A DNA stretch of 64,000 bases, taken from NCBI GenBank assembly GCA_001599755.1, contig BCHX01000007.1, positions 1,116,001-1,180,000 on the forward strand, written 5' to 3'. The stretch comes from Gliomastix tumulicola. Lineage: Eukaryota > Ascomycota > Sordariomycetes > Hypocreales > Bionectriaceae. A model generated the notes under the pieces. It was given only the letters and a program-made list of their open reading frames with translations. It was not told the DNA's origin and made no database searches. A program made the position numbers and the translations under genes. Positions 21,836 to 33,548 of this stretch are shown piece by piece. How positions within the stretch are numbered: position 1 is the stretch's first letter; each line of letters starts with the position of its first letter.

Positions 21836-22995
21836 TCAACCCAGCAACTCATCGATATACGCTCTCAGGCCCTCAGCCTCCTCCTCCACGGTCCGGTTGG
21901 CCAGACTCCTCAAGGCGGTCTCCAGCTCTGCGTCCTCCCTGATGGCCGACCTCACCAGTGCCGCCACCTGCCCGTCTGTCTCTCCCGAGCGCGTCTCGGC
22001 CACTCTCATCACGCTGATGAGCGTCTCGAAGAAGTCGACGAGGTTGAGATGCATCAGGATATCCGTCGCATCGACCATGTGCAGCGCAGCCCACTGCAAG
22101 ACACCTCCCTCATCCGCGAAGAGATCCGGGAACTTCGTGGTGGTCAGTGGTGTCAGATTCAGCGTCGCCAACCGCGGCAGAAGACGGAGGAGACGGCCCT
22201 GGGCGAGCGTAGTCTGGTTCGCTGTGCGATCAGCTTGGGGACTGCACAGCGTCTGTAGCTGAGAGAAGACCTGGCGGTCGCCGAAGAGAAGCCCCCAAAG
22301 ACGTCCATGACCGGGAGTACGTCTCCTGCGCACGAGCTGCTGCTGCGCCGACGGCGGGAAGACGATCTCGTTGGCGATGCCGTTGACCTGCGGATGCGAT
22401 GCATGACCGACGACTTCGCAGTCCGTCTCGAGGAGATCACCGATGACCCGCGACGCCTTTTCCGCGACGCCGGTGTCCGCGGCAGACAGCCATGCCCGCA
22501 CGAGCTCCTCGATGACGTCCGGGAGCGTGCTCAGCAGCGCGGCCTCGCCCGGTGTGGCGGCGCCCTTGTGGATGATGGCGAGCGCGAGGAGGTTTGCGCC
22601 CGGCAATGGGGAACGCAGCGCGGTGATGAGGGAAGGCGGGTCGGCGATGGTGAGGGTGCGCGTGAGCGGGAGCGGGGAGAGGAGCTTGACGGTGAGGGAG
22701 AGGCAGGGCGTGGGATCCTGGGTCGTTGATTTGAGGATCTCCGTGAGAGACGGGAGCATCACCGGGAGGAGGGGTAGGATGTTGTCCTCTGGCGGGGGTG
22801 TGTCAGCCAGGTCTGGATAGTATGCACTTGGGGCATGGACGTACCTGTGAGTTGGAGCTCGACATCGTCGAAGAGCTTCGCGTTGAAAGGCGCCGAGGAA
22901 TCATCGATGAGTTGCTGGATGTGAGCCTGGAGCTCGGTCAGGCCTGAGATGGGAAGGTTGTCCATGCTCGGCTGGGGGACGATGCGCCCCGACAT
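21836..22995 (-). CDS. HSM3: Hsm3/PSMD5-like 26S proteasome base assembly chaperone
   Basis: Two exons, 22995-22845 and 22788-21836, with a 56-nt intron (GTACGT...GGCTGAC...GCCAG); the join is ELQLTEDNILPLLPVM; 367 aa. All-helical ARM/HEAT-like sequence with Leu-rich repeats (for example TTLAQGRLLRLLPRLATLNLTPL), matching my recollection of fungal Hsm3 (named for mismatch repair in yeast, but a chaperone binding Rpt1 during 19S base assembly). No enzymatic motif. Assignment rests on overall pattern rather than a diagnostic motif, so it is likely rather than certain. It ends 295 bases from SEC7 (convergent) and starts divergent to the Pol III subunit gene. Confidence 0.75.
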
Positions 22996-23444
22996 GCTGT
23001 CGCTAGAGAAGTGATTTTGGTTGATGACTGCAGTCCTCCAGAGGTGAAGAGAGTCCCCCTTTATGCTTCCATCAATGGAACACAGCTAGGCATCTGCTGG
23101 TGTGCGTGTTGTGAGATGAGATGCTGATAAAAGTCCAGTGGAAGTACAAAGTGACCTCCCCAGGCAGCGGGGTCGCACGTCAAGCTACAGCGGGAAGGAA
23201 CGTCCCACTGAAGCTCCTGCCTCGCAGCTCCAGCGGACTGAATTCCGCACTCGTCACCTTTTTTTTGGTCTTTTGACTCAAGGCTCTAAACCCCACGTTG
23301 CAGAAAAAAAGAAATCAAGACAAGCCACCACCTTCCCTCGACACACTCACTCACCACTACAACTCACCAATACTATCGCCAATCAGTCAATCAATCGATT
23401 CGCGCCACCCGCTCCCTGCAGACCGGGTTCAGTATTGTCCCTCC
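22996..23444. promoter_or_regulatory. Divergent promoter HSM3 / RPC31
   Basis: 449 bases shared by two divergently transcribed housekeeping genes. The right half is CT/CA-rich just before the RPC31 start. No clear TATA box. Confidence 0.5.
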
Positions 23445-24358
23445 ATGTCGAGAGGTGGCCGAGGAGGCGGCCGCGGCGGTGGGAGGGGAGGACGGGGAGG
23501 CAGCGGCGTTGGTAGACCGAACGTGCCGTGGGACACAGGCGAGGAGCCCGACTCCAAGCCCTCGGAGCTCTTCCCAGTTCGTCTAACCTCAATCTCCCAT
23601 CCTCAATCGCGCCCGCCCATAAACTGACCCCCGTCCTCCAGCCATACACAATCCCCCACCAGAGACCGCTGACGACCGCCGAGTCGACATCCGTCAAGCA
23701 CCTCCTCCTCCTCCGCCGCCAGCTCCACGCCTCCCCGCTCTACACCTCCCGCCGCACGCCCACGCTCGACCCGACCGCCCCGCGCAAGATGTACGGCCAG
23801 GCCCAGGCGAACGCAGTCTACACCGCCGCGACGGGCGCGCGCAGCAAGGCCCTCCAGGATCCCTTCACGGCGATGCCGACGTACGCGCAGCGCTTCGTCA
23901 AGGAGGAGCGCGCGCTGCCGGACTGGTCGCGGCGGCCGCTGTGCAGGGAGCTGTTCCCCCAGGAGCTGCTCGAGGTGATCGAGCCGGAGGACAGCGGCGG
24001 GCCGCGGAAGAGGAGGAAGCTAGAGCTGACGAGGGTGAACGCGCTGCCGAACGCCGAGGAGGCGTTTGGGCTGGTGAATGGGGAGTACTACGAAGGGGAG
24101 GATGGCGCATATCTCGAGGATCAGCCGCAGACGAGCGCCGCTTCGCAGAAACTCCTGCTCGAGAGGCTGGACGCTTTGGACGGAGAGGAGGCGGGCGAGG
24201 ATGTGGGCGATGACGATGCGGAGGCGGTGGACGAGGAGGAGGATATGGCGTACGATGATGAGGATGCCGGCGACTACGACGCTGAGAACTACTTCGACAA
24301 CGGCGACGACGGAGGAGACGATTATGGGGATGATGGTGACGGCGAAGGCACGTATTGA
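23445..24358 (+). CDS. RPC31: DNA-directed RNA polymerase III subunit Rpc31 (RPC7)
   Basis: Two exons, 23445-23576 and 23642-24358, with a 65-nt intron (GTTCGT...ACTGAC...CCAG); the join is SELFP-PYTIPHQRPLTTAE; 282 aa. A Gly/Arg-rich N-terminus (MSRGGRGGGRGG) is followed by a conserved core with the PWDTGEEPDSKPSELFP motif and VKEERALPDWSRRPLCRELFP. A very acidic C-terminal tail (~205-282, runs of Asp/Glu with Tyr) is typical of the Rpc31/RPC7 family. It belongs to the Rpc82-Rpc34-Rpc31 initiation subcomplex of Pol III. The long opposite-strand frames over the acidic tail are artefacts of GAN repeats. Confidence 0.88.
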
Positions 24359-24711
24359 TGAATGCCGTGGCAAAGAACAATACTATATGCAGATGAGACG
24401 GGGCCTGCGATGGGCATCGGAGTGCCTCGTTCTTGATTGATACCCTGAACTTACACATAGTTTACCACTTCGAGTTCTATGATCTTGGCGATCGTTTGCC
24501 AACCATACATCAAGGCTTCACGTCATACATTGCCTGCAAGTATATACTTCCGAAGAAATCAAGTCATTGTACATAGATAGTCTGCCAAAAGCGCCGTCTT
24601 TTCACCTCTTTACTCTTTTGCCTGTCCTGGTATTGATGGTACAAGTATCCTCCTAAAGCAGAGGCGTTCAGTGTTGTTTCCCAGACCTGGGAGAGCGTCT
24701 TGTCTAGCGAC
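24359..24711. other. Convergent 3' flank RPC31 / NUP49
   Basis: 353 bases between two stop codons; AT-richer, presumably both 3' UTRs. No further feature seen. Confidence 0.5.
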
Positions 24712-26286
24712 TCAAGCAGGGATCGTCGTGCCGTATATGCCGGTATCCAGGATCCCAGCCTGCAGCCTAGAGAGCCTCTCCCTCGTGTCAGCGATCTGCC
24801 CAGCCTGGTTCACAATAGCCGTGCCCATCTCCCGCAACGCCAGCAACACCTGACCCAGCTGATCAGACACCGAGTCGCCATTCACACCACTGCTGCCCAG
24901 ATGCCTGTCCCTCAGCGTCCGAATCTGCTCGTACAGCCCGTTCTCCACGCCGGGCATATCCCGCTCGATCTCATCCCGGTACTCATCCAGTCTCTTCTTG
25001 TACCGCTCCACGTCGTCGCAGATGCGGTTGAAGTACGTGATCAGATCCTGGGCATCCGCATGCGTCGTCGACGCATCGCCACCACCGCCCGCACCGCCCG
25101 AGGCACCCCCACCGCTCGGCGCCGCCTGCGTGGCGAAGAGGCCCGTCTGGTGGTAGTGCGACGGCAGCTTCAGGTTGTCCGTCGCCTTGAAGCTCAGCTG
25201 GGCGTCGGCGATGTTCTTCTTGGTCAGGTCCTGCAGCGCCTTGACCGTCTGGATGTCGCGGTTGAGGGCGACCTGCACGGTGCGGAACTTGGACTCGACG
25301 AAGCCCACGTCCCGCCCGAGCTGCGCGATGTCGCCCTCGTGGCGGGGCATGAACTCGCCGATCTCGTCGCGCATCTTGATGACGCGCGCGATGCCCTTGT
25401 CGATGAGCGCGATCTCGTCCTGCACGGGCTTGGCGAGGTCGTCGAAGCGGCTGCGCGGGCGGAGGTTGTCGTAGTTGATCTGGACGGCGGCGACCTGCTG
25501 TTGTTGCTGTTGCTGTTGCTGGGGTTGTTGCTGCTGCTGCTGCTGCTGTGTCTGGGCTTGTGAGGCGCCGCTATGGATGTGTCTGTCAGCATTCAAATCC
25601 ATCTTCTCCATTGTAGAGTGTGTTTCTGGGAAAACGTACAAGAGTCCTCCAGTAGGCCTAGCCGCCTGCGAGGCACCGAAGAGACCACCACCACCGGCAG
25701 CAGGAGCCTGCGTATTCGTCTGAGGCACCGATCCAAACAGTCCCGATCCCGCCGCCGTCGCCCCTCCCAAGTTCTGCTGCGTCGGGCCAGCCGCTGCGCC
25801 GCCGCCAAACAGACTCGTGCCCATGCTCGCGGCCGGCTTCGCAGCGCCAAACAGGCCCCCGCCGGGTGCCGCCGAGCTCTGTGTCGCGCTCGTGCTGCCG
25901 AACATGTTCCCGGCTGTGGCTGTGGAAGTCCCCGTCGTCCCTGCGGCGGTCGTCGTCGTCGTCGTCGCTGTGGCGTTGGGCGTCGCTGCTGATGTCGCCG
26001 TCGAGCCGAAGAGTCCTCCAGACGAGGCAGGCTGTGAGCTAGACGCGGTGCCGATCGGGCGTCAGCTTCGGAAATACCAAACAAGGTGTGGCAGGAAGAA
26101 CGAGGAAAAAACAACAAGTCGGAGAAGAGTGGAATTGGCAGAAGGACCAAGGTGCGGCTGAAGCTATTCACAAGCTTGAAAAAAAAAAGCAAGGGTGAGG
26201 TGGGCGTCAAAAGCTTACAGGGAGTTCGCAGCGCCAGTGTTGATTGTGAGACCTGCCGGCCCACTGGCCGAGCGCGCCAGAGACAT
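24712..26286 (-). CDS. NUP49: FG nucleoporin Nup49 (metazoan Nup58 homologue)
   Basis: Three exons: 26286-26219, 26038-25640 and 25570-24712; 441 aa. Intron 1 is 180 nt (GTAAGC...GCTGAC...CTAG). Intron 2 is 69 nt (GTACGT...GCTGAC...ATAG), has no in-frame stop, and its removal restores GGLFGASQAQTQ. Residues 1-~165 form a Gly/Ala/Thr-rich FG domain with several LFG/MFG motifs. A polyGln run follows, then a coiled-coil region (~190-430) with the ICDDVERYKKRLDEYRDEIE signature of Nup58/p45. It is part of the central Nsp1-Nup57-Nup49 channel complex of the nuclear pore. The start MSLARSASG is supported by the first intron join but is less certain than the rest. Confidence 0.88.
25497..25554. repeat. 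CAG/CAA trinucleotide repeat (polyGln in NUP49)
   Basis: A run of TTG/CTG triplets on the + strand (CAA/CAG on the coding strand) encodes about 18 Gln residues with one interrupting Pro. It is a likely length-polymorphic coding microsatellite. Confidence 0.8.
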
Positions 26287-27077
26287 CTGGAAAATGGCCC
26301 CTACTTTTTTTTGTCTGGCAGAACAAAGAATGGTTGGTCGGCTTGCCGAAGTTTATTTAGTGTGTGTGACAGTGCGCGCGTGCGAGCACGAGTGTATAAA
26401 ATCGCGGTGTTGGATGGGGGAGGTTAAGGTTTCGACGGAGCACGACGAATTGGAGAGCAGGCTGCTTGGCTTGTTTCTCCATTCAACTGCTTTCGGTGAG
26501 TAGCAGGATTTCGGTGTGGCATGGACGGTATGGTGAGAGCAAACAAGGTAGCAGGGGAGTCGTGGTTTGGCTGACAATAAAAAGCAGGGCTCAACCCTCG
26601 CTGATGGCTGCCCTAGGAATAGAGTCACAACCAACCCTCACACTGGCATTACATAAAAATCAATATACCGACATATCTATCTTTCTATAATCAAAGGGCT
26701 TTCAGTTGGAGATACGAAAAGGTGCTACATCTTCCTAATGATCATAAACCTGGGGAATATCAAATCGTTATTAGAGTGACGGAGTGTTGCCGGATTTATT
26801 ATGGCGTCACATCGCTATATCAAAGCACTATAGCGCCCAACAGTGGTGCACTGTCACAGCCAGCGGAGAAACGTCGGGACCTGAATTCAAGCTCCAAGCT
26901 CAAGGTCGAGTCCTGTCGCATCTGAACAACGAAACAACGTGCACCTCATTGAACAGCAATTGAAACACGCGCAATCGCCTATATCCCAGCCACCAGTCAT
27001 CATAAAATTCTTCACGACTTTTGGTCCCTCCCAATTGCTTCCAACTCAACCACCGAGATCGAAGAACCTAAGCAACC
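26287..27077. other. Divergent promoter NUP49 / FIP1
   Basis: 791 bases between divergent nuclear-function genes. AT-rich patch at ~26650-26780. No coding feature supported. Confidence 0.5.
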
Positions 27078-28270
27078 ATGGACATCGAAGACGACGATGA
27101 TTTCTATGCGCCTGAGGAGCCCCAGGTCGCGCCGGCCGAAGACAAGCACAAAGACAAGGACAAGGAGAAGCCGGCGCAGACGAGCGATGATCTAGAGGAG
27201 GGCGAGGAGGAGGATGAGGGTGCTGCCATGGACGAAGACGACGATAGCGACTCAGTAGGCGCAGCCTTGCATATATGGTCACGAGGGACAGTCGCTAATG
27301 AAGCCGCTTGCAGGACATCGACATCATCACAGAGCGAAAAGACGGCACGACAGCTGCTCCCCCTCCGTACGTCCAGAACACTTTCGCACACACAAGTTCC
27401 TAGATTTCAAGCGCTAATACGCAAAGTAGACAATCAAAATACAGCGACATCCGCAACATCCCACAGCGCTCGACGTCCAACGACGCCGTGACAGCTGCGC
27501 CCGTCAAGACCACCGACTCCAAGGGCCACCACACAGCCCTCGGCGTGCCCATCGCGGACAAGACATCCGCCGCAGCGTCAAAATCGACAATCGACATCAA
27601 CGCGAACCCAGTCTACACGCCCGCGGGCAAGCCCATCACACAAGTCAGCATAGACGAAGGTCCGTCCCCCCCTCCTCTCACTATTTACCACACAAAACTA
27701 CACGTCAACTGACAAATGCACACAGACCTACCCGAGAACGAGAAGCCGTGGCGGAAACCGGGGACGGACATCAGCGACTACTTCAACTACGGCTTCGACG
27801 AGTTCACATGGGCGCTGTACGCCGCGAAGCAGGACAGCGTGCGGGGCGAATATAGTGCAGACGCCTTCGCCGTCAACAATAAGAAGATGATGGACGAGTT
27901 TAACAGTATGATGATGATGGGCGGCATGGGCGGCATGGGTGGCGGCGGTGTGGGTGGTGGCGGCGCCGGCGGCGGGATGACGGGCATGGAGGGCATGACG
28001 CCCGAGATGCAGCAGCAGATGATGCAGCAGATGATGCAGGCGGGCATGGATCCCAGCCAGATGGACCCGAACCAGATGGCCGCCATGATGGGCGCCTTGC
28101 AGGGCGGCCAGGGGGGTCAGGGGCAGAACTTCGGGGGCGGCTACGGGGGCAACCAGGGTGGTTTCGGCTTCGATCAGAATATGGGCAGCGGTGGCGGCGG
28201 CGGCGGTGGAGGGCAGGGAGGAGGGAGAGGTGGTTTTGGTGGGCGCGGGAGGGGGAGGAGATGGCAGTGA
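27078..28270 (+). CDS. FIP1: Pre-mRNA polyadenylation factor Fip1
   Basis: Four exons: 27078-27254, 27314-27366, 27430-27659 and 27726-28270. The introns are 59, 63 and 66 nt, and all four joins restore frame; 334 aa. The N-terminus is acidic (DIEDDDDFYAPEEP), followed by DIDIITERKDGT. The Fip1 motif is at ~154-189 (DLPENEKPWRKPGTDISDYF then NYGFDEFTWALYAAKQ). The C-terminus is Met/Gly/Gln-rich and ends in an RGG-like tail. Fip1 tethers poly(A) polymerase to the cleavage and polyadenylation factor through its acidic N-terminus. The GGMGG and MMQQM repeats are low complexity. Confidence 0.95.
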
Positions 28271-28532
28271 GGAAACAAGGAAGCAAGGATCTGGTATACT
28301 TCATGTTGGCGTTTCTGGGTACTCCGCGGCTGACGCGAATAGGGTCATCTTGGTTGGTGAATGGACAGACAACAAGATGCCATGTGATTATCCAGACAAG
28401 CCGATGACCAAGACGCAAGTGATGAGGCAAAGTGTAGCTTCCATCAGGACGCCAGTCTACTATAGGCACGGTGAACGCGTATGGAATTGTACATACCCCT
28501 TGAAGATCGGAATCCAGGTGAGAGTATATATA

Positions 28533-30179
28533 TCAAGGCACCTTCTCCATCCAGAGGTTGATCCGGAATATCGTGCCTCCATCCATCACAGTCACCACCG
28601 CTCTCACCTTCATTCTCCCACTGCCCCAGCCAATGACAACCGACGCCTGCTGACCCATAACCACGCCATTCTCCCTGTCCTCCAAGCGTGACATCTCGGT
28701 CTCCAAGCGTTCGACTGAAATCCCGACGACGTGCGCCTCAGCGAGACCGACAAGCACCTGATCAGTGTCGTCCTTGCCAATGGCAGCCGGCCACCCCGAT
28801 ACGATGACGAAGAAGCTAGGCTTGTCCTTGGATTCACGGAGGGACACGAACGGCAGGACCATGGTCTTACGCTCCCGTGGAATCACACTCGTCATCGACT
28901 GAGCATCGCTGATCCGCCAGTCACGTAAATACCTCCGGGTCTCGGTCGGCTTGAAGGGCACCCGGTCGTAGAGCAGCCAGCACCTAGACCTGGGGCGGAC
29001 AGATGCAACTCGCCACTGGTGCCGTTTTACCAGGCAGATGGTCGGGCCCAACTGCCTCGGCACCCGCGGGGACACGGTCACGAGCGCTGGTGGCTTCGGC
29101 AGGCGGCTGTAGACCGGCATGCCGCCAGAGAAGGACGTCGAGACGATATATATGTTCGGACCGCGGGACGGGACGGAGGACACGCCTCCGGGCTCCAGCT
29201 TCACGGGGATGCCGACCAGGGAGTTGATGTCCGTCTTGTACCGGCATGCCAGCAGTGCCACCTCGTCGCTGCCGTTCGGCAGTCTGACGATGGGGAGATG
29301 CGCCTGGACACCCTTGGCCGTCAGAACGATCTGGTGCTCGAGCTGCGAGACCTGCTCAATAGTGCCACCGCTGCGGAATTGGCTCGGACGCGTTGCGAGT
29401 GCGCCGACCTGCACGATGTCGTCGCTCATAGCGTTGGCATCCCACGCAAAGATGGACTGATCCTCGGACTCCTTGAGGATCTCTTCCTGCAGCCGGATAA
29501 AGGCCTTCTCGCCGCTCTCCCCGTAGAGCAGCGGCATGTTCACGTCGAAGAGCCCGAGGAGGCAATAGGCCATGTCCTCGGCCCGCGTCGTCTCCCGGCT
29601 TGCCGCCCAGGACATCTTCTCGGCGACGCAGCAGGCCTCCCAGCCGCCCGATGTGATGACTTCAGCGCTAATGGACGTGAGGGAGGCGATGCGATGCGCC
29701 CACTCGAGCTTGTCACCGACAAAGTCCCATCTGGAGTCGAAGAAGAACAGATGATGAGGGGCGAGCAGCTCTTGTAGTGTCCAGCCGCGCGTGAACCATC
29801 GGGACCGCTCAAAGTCGCTCGCGCCCTTGTCGTCTGCGAGGAAGGCGAAGCAGGCGACGGCGTTCCTGTACCAGCGGAACATGGAGTTGATGGCCTCGGA
29901 CAGCTCGGCGCTGCTGGTCTTGTCGATGCAGCAAGTGTCGACCCAGCCGTATTGCACAGTCTCGCCAGCGAGGTTTTGCATGTGGGCTTTCACGGCCGCG
30001 CAGAAGCCGGTAATCTTGATCCATCCCGGGCGGGAGGCGAGATCCTCACGGGCCAGAGTGGTGACATGCTGGAAGGTGACTTCGCCCGTGCCCCAAGTGT
30101 GAGAGAGGATGGCAAAGGGCGGTATCGAGCCGTCTATGAACTCTTCCAGCTGTAGCGTGTCGAGGTTGATGAGGCGCAT
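28533..30179 (-). CDS. HET-domain protein of HET-E/HET-D type
   Basis: Intronless, 548 aa. The N-terminus MRLINLDTLQLEEF leads straight into the HET domain: FAILSHTWG (22-30), VDTCCID, WYRNAVACFAFLAD, SRWFTRGWTLQELLAP and AYCLLGLFDVNMPLLYGE. This arrangement is that of the HET-E/HET-D/HET-R subfamily, but there is no NACHT or WD40 part, so it is a stand-alone HET protein with a ~280-residue C-terminal region without recognised motifs. It is expected to be a regulated cell-death effector in hyphal incompatibility. The gene is convergent with FIP1 and is the second HET protein within 22 kb. Confidence 0.93.
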   Translation of the reverse strand: MRLINLDTLQLEEFIDGSIPPFAILSHTWGTGEVTFQHVTTLAREDLASRPGWIKITGFCAAVKAHMQNLAGETVQYGWVDTCCIDKTSSAELSEAINSMFRWYRNAVACFAFLADDKGASDFERSRWFTRGWTLQELLAPHHLFFFDSRWDFVGDKLEWAHRIASLTSISAEVITSGGWEACCVAEKMSWAASRETTRAEDMAYCLLGLFDVNMPLLYGESGEKAFIRLQEEILKESEDQSIFAWDANAMSDDIVQVGALATRPSQFRSGGTIEQVSQLEHQIVLTAKGVQAHLPIVRLPNGSDEVALLACRYKTDINSLVGIPVKLEPGGVSSVPSRGPNIYIVSTSFSGGMPVYSRLPKPPALVTVSPRVPRQLGPTICLVKRHQWRVASVRPRSRCWLLYDRVPFKPTETRRYLRDWRISDAQSMTSVIPRERKTMVLPFVSLRESKDKPSFFVIVSGWPAAIGKDDTDQVLVGLAEAHVVGISVERLETEMSRLEDRENGVVMGQQASVVIGWGSGRMKVRAVVTVMDGGTIFRINLWMEKVP

Positions 30180-32007
30180 TTTGAGTGTCTGCGCGATGAA
30201 GGATGTAAAATGAGAGACTTCGGGATTTTCATAGAATACGACTTACCCACCGATCCTTGTTCAGCCTCACTGCGCCACTCAGCGCGGGGTCAGGCTGATA
30301 TGAGTATGGACAGCCTCTAGGAGCCTGGTCATTGCGAACCTTGACCTTTCCCGTCAGTTGAAAACTCTAGGTTTCCCCCAGACTCGCTCAAGGTCTTCCG
30401 AGAGCCCTCGACGGCCTGCTCCGGAGCCTGTGGACCCAGATCCGGAGGCAGTTCGGCGCCGGCAGCACCCGGAGCCGGATCTCACTGAACCGTCCCGGAC
30501 CTCCTCACACACAAGGTACAGAGCACAAGGCGGCATATTCTCCGCGAAAGTTAACCATCAGAGCACACACAGGACCACACAATCCTTGTATCCAGGCTTC
30601 AACAGGCACCGAGTACGCGCCCATTCGCTTGAGAGGGCGAGGTAACGTTACTTGCCCGATAAGGCAACTGCCAGGAAACAACTAGCAGAAACGGCGCTCT
30701 CGCATCTGCCACTTTGGGCATGTGAGCGCAATCTGGCATCTTGTGCCGATGTTCCTGGTTCCTTTCCATCTGAGATTGGCGTTTGTTTCAGTCCAGGCGT
30801 TGCGGAAGGTCGCTAGCAATGAGGCTGCAGCCCTGGTCGCTCAGGTGCTGATAGCTTCCCCGCGCCGTTTCCTTGGTTTGAAACATGGGTCGACTGGCCT
30901 CGCTTCCGTCTTGAACGTGTCTGCGGCTGCCTTCGTGAGTTCTGCTGGAGTTTTGAGGTCCTAGTGGTCAGTGCCTTGAGATCAAGACGCACATCTGTTC
31001 CTTCTTTTAGAGTCTCAACTCCATCGTCCCATCACCAAGACTGCACGCCGTGCAATGGCTCACCACCACATTCAAACCTGTGCCGCAGAATCATTTCGGC
31101 GCGTCCTTTCCAGGCTAGGCGCCGCGGACAGCTATCCCAAACCAGGAAGCTCAACACCCCTCTAGCCGCCGAAAGAAGGCTTTCCCACGTTACAACACCT
31201 CCCAAGTGCCTTGGGCGTATTGCCTTATCCTGCATGAGGGGGGTGTAGCATTGCGCTGAAGACAAGACGGAGATAGACGGGGGGCATCGGCTTCGTGCTG
31301 CAGGTACGGAATATAAGTGAAGCCCAGCCGCGAGATGATGAAATATCCCGTCTCCCAATCTCTCGGCTTCCGTCCTGAAAGGCTTAGCATTCTTAGACCG
31401 ATGAAAACATGGTATAGATCTGGACTCGCCGACGAGAAAATGAGATCTCAGACGACACTCGATCGCACCAGGCTATCTCCCCCCCGATGCTGCCCCTGCC
31501 GAGCCCGTCGATCACTGCCTTGAGGATGTCGAACCGCATGCACACCATCCCTTCTGCCCCTGATGATCGGCGCCCCGAAGCAACTACGCCAAACCCACGA
31601 GCGCACACTTCCCAAGATCATACGTGGTGTCGCTGATCTCTCTCCTCATCCGCGTGAAAAGGCAGCCGCCGAAGATGGCCCAGCTACTCCCCATGGCATA
31701 GCGTACGACGAGAACCAACGTTGTGTGGTGGCCGAAGGAGGCGGCTGACTGCCCTTTGGACGTAACATTGAGGCATACGGTTTCATGCTTTGGTGAGTTA
31801 GTAAATGATAGAAGAAGGTGAATGTGACATACCGTCGTGGCATCCACCGGGCTGGCTCTGGTATATAGAGAGGATGCCTCCCTCGCCATCTTCTTGTGAT
31901 ATCTCTGCATCCAGAACCATCATTCCAAGTCACTCCTTGACAAACACACTCCTTCCAAAGTTGCCGGCTCAACTTCCCGTGTATATACCACTTCCCTTCA
32001 TTCAACA
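30180..32007. other. Intergenic, 1.8 kb divergent region HET / chitinase
   Basis: No frame with a recognisable domain. It contains the HET promoter on the left and a TATA-like element of the chitinase gene on the right. No inverted repeats or transposon remnants were recognised. Confidence 0.5.
31862..31868 (+). promoter_or_regulatory. TATA-like element of the GH18 chitinase gene
   Basis: TATATAG, 146 bases upstream of the chitinase ATG and followed by a CT-rich stretch, fits a fungal core promoter. Confidence 0.4.
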
Positions 32008-33066
32008 ATGGTCTCTTCATACCTCTCTGCGGCCGGCGTTCTCGCCGCGCTGCCAGTCGCCCTTGCCGGCTTCGATCCTACCTCTCCGTCCAATGTCGTC
32101 GTCTACTGGGGCCAGAACTCTTTCGGCCAGGGTGAGGGCCCGTTCGTCCAGCAGCGCCTGGCCTACTACTGCGAGGACCCCAACATCGACGTCATCCCCA
32201 TTGGCTTCCTGAACGGCCTTAACCCGCCCAAGGTCAACTTTGCCAACGCCGGTGACAACTGCACCACGTTCCCCGAGGACGACACTCTGCTCGACTGTCC
32301 TCAGATTGAGTAAGATCCGGGCCNCCCCCCNCCCCCCCCCCCCCAGACGAAGGATGCAGTACTAACGGCTCATAGGGAGGACATTGCCACGTGCCAGGCC
32401 AATGGAAAGACGATTATTCTCTCCATGGGTGGCGCAACCTACTCTGAGGGCGGCTTCCCGTCTGCTGATGAGGCCACTGCCACAGCCCAGAAGATCTGGG
32501 CCATGTTCGGTCCTGAGCAGCCCGACTCGGGTGCCCTCCGCCCCTTCGGCTCTTCCGTTGTCGACGGTTTTGACTATGATTTCGAGTCTGCCACGACCAA
32601 CATGGTTCCTTTCGGTGTGGAGCTCCGTCGTTTGATGGATGAGGCCACGTCCGGAGGCGACAAACCATACTACATCGCCGCCGCACCACAATGCCCCTAC
32701 CCAGATATCGCCAACGAGGAAGCTCTTGATGGAGGAGTCTTCTTTTCCTTCCTTCTAATTCAATTCTATAATAATTTCTGCTCCACAGCGAGCTTCGTTG
32801 AGGGCGCTCCTGAGCAGACCAGCTTCAATTTCAACACCTGGGACAACTGGGCGGCAACCGTGTCCCTGAACCCTGACGTCAAGGTCCTCCTCGGTATCCC
32901 GGCCAACGAGGGAGCCGCTGGCTCTGGCTACACTGAGGGCCCTCAGCTCGCCGCTGCCATTGAGTACTCCAAGACCTACTCAAGCTTCGGTGGTGTCATG
33001 ATGTGGGACATGTCCCAGCTCTACGCCAACGAGGGCTTCCTTGCGGAGGTCGTCTCCTCCCTGTAA
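32008..33066 (+). CDS. Secreted GH18 (class III) endochitinase
   Basis: Two exons, 32008-32309 and 32376-33066; the intron (GTAAGA...GTACTAAC...ATAG, 66 nt as written) contains a poly-C tract with two N bases. Protein 330 aa. Signal peptide at residues 1-~20 (MVSSYLSAAGVLAALPVALA). The GH18 barrel has VVYWGQNS at strand 1, SMGG in ILSMGGATYSEGG, and the catalytic DGFDYDFE with acid Glu171. YIAAAPQCPYPD, QFYNNFC and MMWDMSQ are typical of plant/fungal class III chitinases. It hydrolyses beta-1,4-GlcNAc polymers; a role in autolysis, nutrition or mycoparasitism cannot be distinguished. There is no chitin-binding domain or GPI signal. Confidence 0.95.
32322..32344. repeat. Poly-C homopolymer with two ambiguous bases in the chitinase intron
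   Basis: A run of about 20 C with N at 32324 and 32331. This marks unresolved sequence; true intron length is uncertain but the coding sequence is unaffected. Confidence 0.9.
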
Positions 33067-33548
33067 AGCAGAGGAAAGCTGCTTTGGGATAGGCAGAATG
33101 AAGTCTCGAAACGACATCGATCGATATAACACTGCATATTCTTATCGAGACAGCCGGGCGGTCCAATGTGATGGAAGATCGACGGTACGATCACCAGTGA
33201 CACTCTGCGCGGATCGACCCGGATCAGCGAAGCCACCCATGGAAAGGTTTCGATGATCATCCCCGTGCATATGAGGGTTTCCTTGCAACATTTTTGTCGC
33301 CGGCGAGCGACGGTTTCCTCCCCTTCTTCATTTTCATTTTCTTGTATATATTCCGGTCCGAGTTTGGCCTTTGCTGTATATAGCAGAACGGGCATAGGCA
33401 TGAATCATGACTGATTTTCTCATTGACATGATTGGTGCGCATACTCAAAGCCATATATTTAAGTGAGGGAAGAATATTGCAGTCCTGAATGCCGGGGTGG
33501 CTGCCGGCAAATAGAGGCGGAGGCCGTGTCTCAGGACAAGATCGGGGC

